The notes under the pieces are model-generated. The model saw nothing but the letters and a program-made list of their open reading frames with translations, made no database searches and had not been told where the DNA came from. From NCBI GenBank assembly GCA_947258905.1, contig CAMYKF010000725.1, positions 1 to 9,471 on the forward strand: a stretch of DNA of 9,471 nt, in the 5' to 3' direction. This document shows, in pieces, positions 6,407 to 9,471 of the stretch (the first letter of the stretch is position 1; each line of letters opens with the position of its first letter). This DNA is from an uncultured Pirellulaceae bacterium. GTDB lineage: Bacteria > Planctomycetota > Planctomycetia > Pirellulales > Pirellulaceae. A program made the position numbers and the translations under genes.

Positions 6407-7085
6407 ATGGCGGATTTTTCTCTGGGCGACGCTCGTTCTGCTGGCCGTGCCGTCCTGTAACTGGTCGAGCGGACCGGCGACCGAGACCGGCGACCGTACC
6501 GGTTCCCAAGCACCCGTTGCCATTTCACCCAATCAAGTGCGGCCGCGCGAGATTTACGTTCAGCTGTACCCGCGTGACGGCTATTTGCACATCAAGGAAT
6601 ACCATATCGAAAGCCTGCTGCCGCCGGATGCAGTGGCTGACCAACTGGAGGCGATTCGGAACAGGATCGCTGCCCTGGAATATTCCGAATCGGAATACCG
6701 GTTCGAGCTGTTTGATGCCAAAGAGGAATCCTGGTTCCGCGACCGCGGATTTATCACTGGCCAGTACCACTTGAAAACTGACGAAACCAATGTGCTCAAG
6801 TTGATTGACGATTCCTTCGCCAAAATCCTGCGTCGGCCAGTAAAGGTGAAGATCACGGAGTCGGAGATCATTCTGCAATTCCCGGCCAATGGCGTTCGTG
6901 TTGCCGACAACAACGCCACAGGAGTTTATCTGCACCGGGAAACGAACTGGAACCGCGTGGTATTTGGTAATGATGAAAGATTCTACGAGGCAGTTTTTTC
7001 GCTGGACGATTCGGGCGATCAAACGACGTCGATGATCGAATACTTCCCCGAAGACGTGCACGCCGAAAAGGACCCGGGCCAATAA
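6393..7085 (+). CDS. Putative lipoprotein of unknown function
   Basis: The 230-residue protein starts with a signal sequence: Arg-containing N-terminus, hydrophobic core IFLWATLVLLAVP and a lipobox-like VPSC with Cys22. Proline at position -2 of the lipobox is not ideal, so lipidation is probable rather than certain. The mature part begins with a Ser/Thr/Gly-rich linker (about 23-45). An unrecognised globular domain then runs from about residue 54 (EIYVQLYPRDGYLHIKEYH) to the end. The ATG at 6393 has a strong Shine-Dalgarno, GGGGAG, about 7 nt upstream, inside the thioesterase gene; the two genes overlap by 14 nt. I do not recognise a catalytic motif. The location would be the periplasm-facing side of a membrane. 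Confidence 0.75.
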   Translation: MQPGRWRIFLWATLVLLAVPSCNWSSGPATETGDRTGSQAPVAISPNQVRPREIYVQLYPRDGYLHIKEYHIESLLPPDAVADQLEAIRNRIAALEYSESEYRFELFDAKEESWFRDRGFITGQYHLKTDETNVLKLIDDSFAKILRRPVKVKITESEIILQFPANGVRVADNNATGVYLHRETNWNRVVFGNDERFYEAVFSLDDSGDQTTSMIEYFPEDVHAEKDPGQ

Positions 7086-7310
7086 TCGGTTCCGGTTCAC
7101 CTATCTTCTCCAACGCGCAAACACGCCGATAGCGGCGAATGCTGGCACGTTAACCTGGTCAAGCTGTGCCGATTTGCTTTCGGGCGTTCACGGGTTTGAA
7201 TCAAATAGTCCGATCTAACCACTTGTATCGACGGTACTCCCGCAGAGTGCTAGCCGGCCTCCCGACCGGCGAACCCGACCCAGAAAACACGCCTCGCTGT
7301 CGAGCTTTCA
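7086..7310. other. Intergenic region before the HtrA gene, no gene or clear promoter seen
   Basis: This 225-nt gap carries no convincing coding frame. A 5-bp hairpin (CGCCG-ATAG-CGGCG, 7124-7137) could contribute to transcription termination after the lipoprotein gene but lacks a T-run. A second small inverted repeat (GCCGG ... CCGGC, 7253-7270) lies nearer the HtrA start. I found no -35/-10 pair with acceptable spacing: TTGAAT (7196-7201) and TTGTAT (7223-7228) are 21 nt apart. The promoter is therefore likely non-consensus or uses another sigma factor. Confidence 0.4.
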
Positions 7311-8663
7311 ATGAAGTTGTTCCACTTTCGGAAATTGTTCCGCGCGCTGCTACTGGCGAGCCTGTTCGCCGGAATTGCGCTTGGCTCGACAAGTCAGTTA
7401 CCGGGCCAGGCGGAATCGACGAACCGTCACACGCCGCTGGTACAGGCGGTTGCCAGCGCCCGACCGGCCGTTGTCAATTTGCGAGGCAAGAAAACGCTCC
7501 AGCCGACTCGAAACACTGCCGGTTCCCCGACCCAGACCGTACGCCAGGTAAACGGTATGGGGACCGGCGTCATTATTGACCCCCGCGGATACATCCTCAC
7601 AAATTTCCACGTCGTGGAGGATGTCAAGCGGATTCAGGTCACCCTGGCCGACAGTTCCACGACCACCGGCACGTTGATCGCGCATGATCCCAAGACGGAT
7701 TTGGCGCTAATCAAGATCCGGACTGCGGAACCCTTGCCCACGATTCCGCTGGGTACTTCGTCCGACGTGATGCTGGCCGAGACCGTTGCCGCACTGGGCA
7801 ATGCCTATGGTTACGAAGACACCGTCACGCGTGGCATCATCAGTGAAATTGGCCGCACGGTGCAAGTCAGCGACAACCAGGTGTATCACAACCTTTTGCA
7901 GACCGATGCGCCCATTAATCCCGGCAATTCGGGCGGCCCGCTGATCAACCTGGACGGCGAAATGGTTGGCATCAATGTGGCGGTTCGCGTGGGGGCTCAG
8001 GGAATCGCCTTCGCCATTCCAGTCAATGATGCCATGGAAGTGGCTGCCAGTTTCCTTGGCCGCATGACCGAAGAACGCGTCCAGCACGGGATCATCGCCA
8101 AGACGGTTTATGAGAACCACAATCCGGCCGTGCTGGTGCAATCGGTCGTCGATTTCAGTCTGGCTGACAACGCAGGTCTGAAATATGGCGATGTGATCAA
8201 GGCCATCAACAACGAGCCTTGCCAACGTGCCCTTGACCTGCACCGCAACATGCTGGACAAAAGCGCCGGTGAAGAGATCCAGCTGACGGTGGAGCGCCAG
8301 GGCGAGACGCAGAATATCTCACTTCGTCTGGGCGCTGGCAGGGGCAACTCGCCCGGCGCAGACATCTGGCGGCAGATCGGCATCAAGATCAGCCCGATGA
8401 ACGAGAATCAGCTACGCGACATCCACCCCAACTATTCGCGCGGCCTGCGCGTCAATCAGGTGCGAGCCGGCAGTCCGGCCGATCGTGAAGGGATGCGGCC
8501 CGGTGACGTGCTGGTCGCCATGCACGGCTGGAAAACCGAGACGCTGGACAACCTGCGTTACGTGCTGCGACAGGATGATATGCAATCCGGAGCGGACGTG
8601 GTGTTCTACATCATTCGCGGCTCGGAGCCCTTCTACGGCAATATCCGCATCGATGCGAACTAG
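7311..8663 (+). CDS. HtrA/DegP-family serine protease with two PDZ domains
   Basis: The 450-residue protein matches HtrA (DegP/DegQ) envelope proteases that degrade misfolded exported proteins. A signal peptide (residues 1 to about 25: KLFHFRKLFRALLLASLFAGIALG) indicates export. The trypsin-like domain holds the full triad: His100 in TNFHVV, Asp130 in HDPKTDLALIKI and Ser207 in NPGNSGGPL. PDZ1 covers about 262-340 (AVLVQSVVDFSLADNAGLKYGDVIKAINN). PDZ2 covers about 355-445 (GLRVNQVRAGSPADREGMRPGDVLVAMHG). Length agrees with the family (about 450-500). The loop between residues 60 and 85 is short, lacking the long LA loop of DegP. The ATG at 7311 has no clear Shine-Dalgarno. The gene stands alone and converges on the small membrane protein gene. 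Which of DegP, DegQ or DegS-like it is cannot be decided, so no symbol is given. Confidence 0.9.
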   Translation: MKLFHFRKLFRALLLASLFAGIALGSTSQLPGQAESTNRHTPLVQAVASARPAVVNLRGKKTLQPTRNTAGSPTQTVRQVNGMGTGVIIDPRGYILTNFHVVEDVKRIQVTLADSSTTTGTLIAHDPKTDLALIKIRTAEPLPTIPLGTSSDVMLAETVAALGNAYGYEDTVTRGIISEIGRTVQVSDNQVYHNLLQTDAPINPGNSGGPLINLDGEMVGINVAVRVGAQGIAFAIPVNDAMEVAASFLGRMTEERVQHGIIAKTVYENHNPAVLVQSVVDFSLADNAGLKYGDVIKAINNEPCQRALDLHRNMLDKSAGEEIQLTVERQGETQNISLRLGAGRGNSPGADIWRQIGIKISPMNENQLRDIHPNYSRGLRVNQVRAGSPADREGMRPGDVLVAMHGWKTETLDNLRYVLRQDDMQSGADVVFYIIRGSEPFYGNIRIDAN

Positions 8664-8666
8664 CGG

Positions 8667-8740
8667 CGTACGATGGCTCTGCAGAGCCGTCGAGACCATG
8701 AGGGTTCATTCCAGCGACGGCTTTGGAAAGCCATCGTACG
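8667..8740. repeat. Inverted pair of 26-nt hairpin units, REP/MITE-like
   Basis: Two 26-nt arms, 8667-8692 and 8715-8740, are inverted copies of one another, identical at 23 of 26 positions, with a 22-nt spacer. Each begins or ends with CGTACG, itself a palindrome. Each also contains its own palindromic core: GGCTCTGCAGAGCC (left) and GGCTTTGGAAAGCC (right). Two of the three differences between arms are the two partners of one base pair in that core (C-G versus T-A), and the third is in the central loop, so local pairing is kept. The element fills the gap between the stop of the HtrA gene (8663) and that of the convergent membrane-protein gene (8764). Roles as a bidirectional terminator or as a dispersed repeat are both plausible. 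Confidence 0.8.
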
Positions 8741-8763
8741 GATTGATCAGCACGTACCTCACG

Positions 8764-9219
8764 TCAGGCACCTGCGGACGGCTGATCACTTTTCTGTTCT
8801 TTCGTTGTCCCGGCCTGTCTGGCCTTGATAAACGACCTCACACTCAGCACCACAAAGATCCAGCACACAATGGCCATCAACGCCAGAAACACAAAAGCTC
8901 GCTGATTGAAGTCACCGTCCCCGCTCATCAGCTTCATCAGCGAGCCGACACCGCGTCCGGTTGCAGCCAAAGCGCCCAGTAATCCAGCGGTCACGGCAAT
9001 GTGCATCACCAGTTTGGTCTTGCCGGGCTTGAGTGCCGCGATCAACCCGCACAGGAATATCGGGACGCCAAAGATCGCTGGAATCAGCGCTGTCCAGCTA
9101 CGCGCCTTTTCAATCGTTTCGCCGTCGGTCGCTTCGGCAACCGTCGGCCCGCCAGTCCAGTAGCCGGCCACGCCAATCAGTACCAGCACCACGCCGGTCA
9201 CCATGGTCAAGTTCTTCAT
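8764..9219 (-). CDS. Small four-helix membrane protein, uncharacterised
   Basis: From the ATG at 9219 the product is 151 residues. Four hydrophobic segments fit transmembrane helices (about 5-22, 43-63, 69-87 and 107-129). A short Gly/Thr/Glu-rich loop separates helices 1 and 2, and the C-terminal tail is charged (KARQAGTTKEQKSDQP). The sequence resembles small uncharacterised planctomycete membrane proteins that I recall but cannot search here. The frame stays open to 9444, but the extra 75 residues are hydrophilic, lack hydrophobic character and run across the divergent promoter region and the start of the opposite gene, so 9219 is preferred. A GGG-containing stretch (AAGGGC) lies about 8-13 nt upstream. 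The function is unknown. Confidence 0.7.
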   Translation of the reverse strand: MKNLTMVTGVVLVLIGVAGYWTGGPTVAEATDGETIEKARSWTALIPAIFGVPIFLCGLIAALKPGKTKLVMHIAVTAGLLGALAATGRGVGSLMKLMSGDGDFNQRAFVFLALMAIVCWIFVVLSVRSFIKARQAGTTKEQKSDQPSAGA

Positions 9220-9408
9220 CCTGATAAGCCCTTGTCTTGCGACCTGAAGGAACTGGTTCTGATCAACGCCACTCATGATAACCTGATCGACCTGGTGATT
9301 CGAGACCGGCAACCTGTCACAATGTGATTCGAACTCGCCGGCGGCCATCAACTGGTCTGCCGTGAAATCTTTGTCTGGCGATTGGTCGGTTGGGCCGGGA
9401 GCACGCTT
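9220..9408. promoter_or_regulatory. Divergent intergenic region with a short direct repeat and a palindrome
   Basis: These 189 nt separate two divergent genes, so promoters for both should lie here, but no consensus -35/-10 pair is convincing. Two copies of GTGATTCGA occur at 9295-9303 and 9324-9332, 29 nt apart. The 11-nt palindrome TCACAATGTGA (9317-9327) overlaps the second copy. These could be binding sites for a regulator; this is inference from pattern only. Confidence 0.3.
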
Positions 9409-9471
9409 ATGGAGCGAGAACTGATACAGTGGCTCAAGGGTCATTTCGGCAAGCCGCGGTTCGCCAGGATC
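9409..9471 (+). CDS. N-terminus of a divergent gene, possibly thiamine-monophosphate kinase
   Basis: An ATG at 9409 opens a frame that runs out of the window after 21 codons (MERELIQWLKGHFG...). GGGAG lies about 7-12 nt upstream, one of the better ribosome-binding sites here. The start resembles planctomycete ThiL proteins as I remember them, in which such a helix precedes the Gly-Asp-Asp-Ala nucleotide-binding motif. That motif would fall just outside the window, so the identification is tentative and no symbol is given. Confidence 0.4.
   Translation, partial: MERELIQWLKGHFGKPRFARI

Noticed and set aside
5834..6532. 232-residue open frame on the minus strand
   Set aside because: It is codon-register antisense to the thioesterase gene, which has a clear family signature, and its translation resembles no protein.
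6525..7100. 191-residue open frame on the minus strand
   Set aside because: It is antisense to the lipoprotein gene in the same register; the plus frame has a signal peptide and a good ribosome-binding site, this one has neither.
7190..7210. tRNA T-loop-like GTTTGAATC
   Set aside because: The flanking bases cannot form a T-stem and there is no acceptor, D or anticodon arm around it.
7166..7579. 137-residue open frame on the plus strand before and inside the HtrA gene
   Set aside because: It is Arg/Pro-rich, has no motif, and half of it overlaps the HtrA signal peptide and protease region in another frame.
7707..8243. 178-residue open frame on the minus strand
   Set aside because: It is antisense to the protease domain of the HtrA gene, and no independent support was found.
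8485..8982. 165-residue plus-strand frame running from the HtrA 3' end through the hairpin element
   Set aside because: It crosses the repeat element (giving the peptide SSDGFGKPSYG) and the convergent membrane gene; it is a frame opened by the repeat rather than a gene.
9220..9444. 75-residue N-terminal extension of the small membrane protein
   Set aside because: It covers the divergent promoter region and the start of the opposite gene, is not hydrophobic and precedes a natural ATG directly before the first membrane helix.

Overview
The window looks like a stretch of chromosome from a planctomycete, most likely of the Pirellula/Rhodopirellula type. I infer this from three things. One protein begins with the zinc-ribbon/'AGxxGxCPxC' module that is common in planctomycetes. 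Several genes have weak or no Shine-Dalgarno sequence, and the coding DNA is moderately GC-rich. The HtrA/membrane-protein junction carries a paired hairpin element of a kind I associate with planctomycete intergenic regions; I recall this from memory and have not searched it. I see no phage, insertion sequence, CRISPR array, rRNA or tRNA. Coding density is high and no gene-free stretch exceeds 300 bases (the longest is about 225).

Layout. 1-323 (+): C-terminal end of an unrecognised membrane-anchored protein. 439-948 (+): FabZ-type hotdog dehydratase with a TTG start, preceded by a good sigma70-like promoter. 5837 down to 655 (-): a compact six-gene run reading right to left. It encodes a tandem ACT-domain protein, a zinc-ribbon multi-pass membrane protein, an HD-domain dNTPase-like phosphohydrolase, a KAS III (FabH-like) enzyme, a TrmN6-type tRNA methyltransferase and an unrecognised protein. 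The last reading frame has no stop codon until deep inside the antisense strand of the dehydratase gene. 5954-7085 (+): a YbgC/FadM-type hotdog thioesterase overlapping a putative lipoprotein gene, diverging from the ACT gene. 7311-8663 (+): an exported HtrA/DegP-family serine protease with two PDZ domains. 8667-8740: an inverted pair of 26-nt hairpin units between convergent genes. 8764-9219 (-): a small four-helix membrane protein. 9409-9471 (+): start of a divergent gene, tentatively thiL.

How the genes relate. Three enzymes act on acyl-ACP or acyl-CoA thioesters (dehydratase, KAS III, thioesterase) and lie within 6 kb, but in three different transcription units, so a shared lipid pathway is only a guess. 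The minus-strand run is tightly packed: gaps of 19, 12, 75 and 17 nt and one TGATG stop/start overlap. It mixes amino-acid sensing, nucleotide hydrolysis, acyl condensation and tRNA modification, as housekeeping operons often do. I found no clear new defence or mobile system. The most unusual items are the paired hairpin element, with compensatory changes between its two copies, and the 294-nt convergent antisense overlap.
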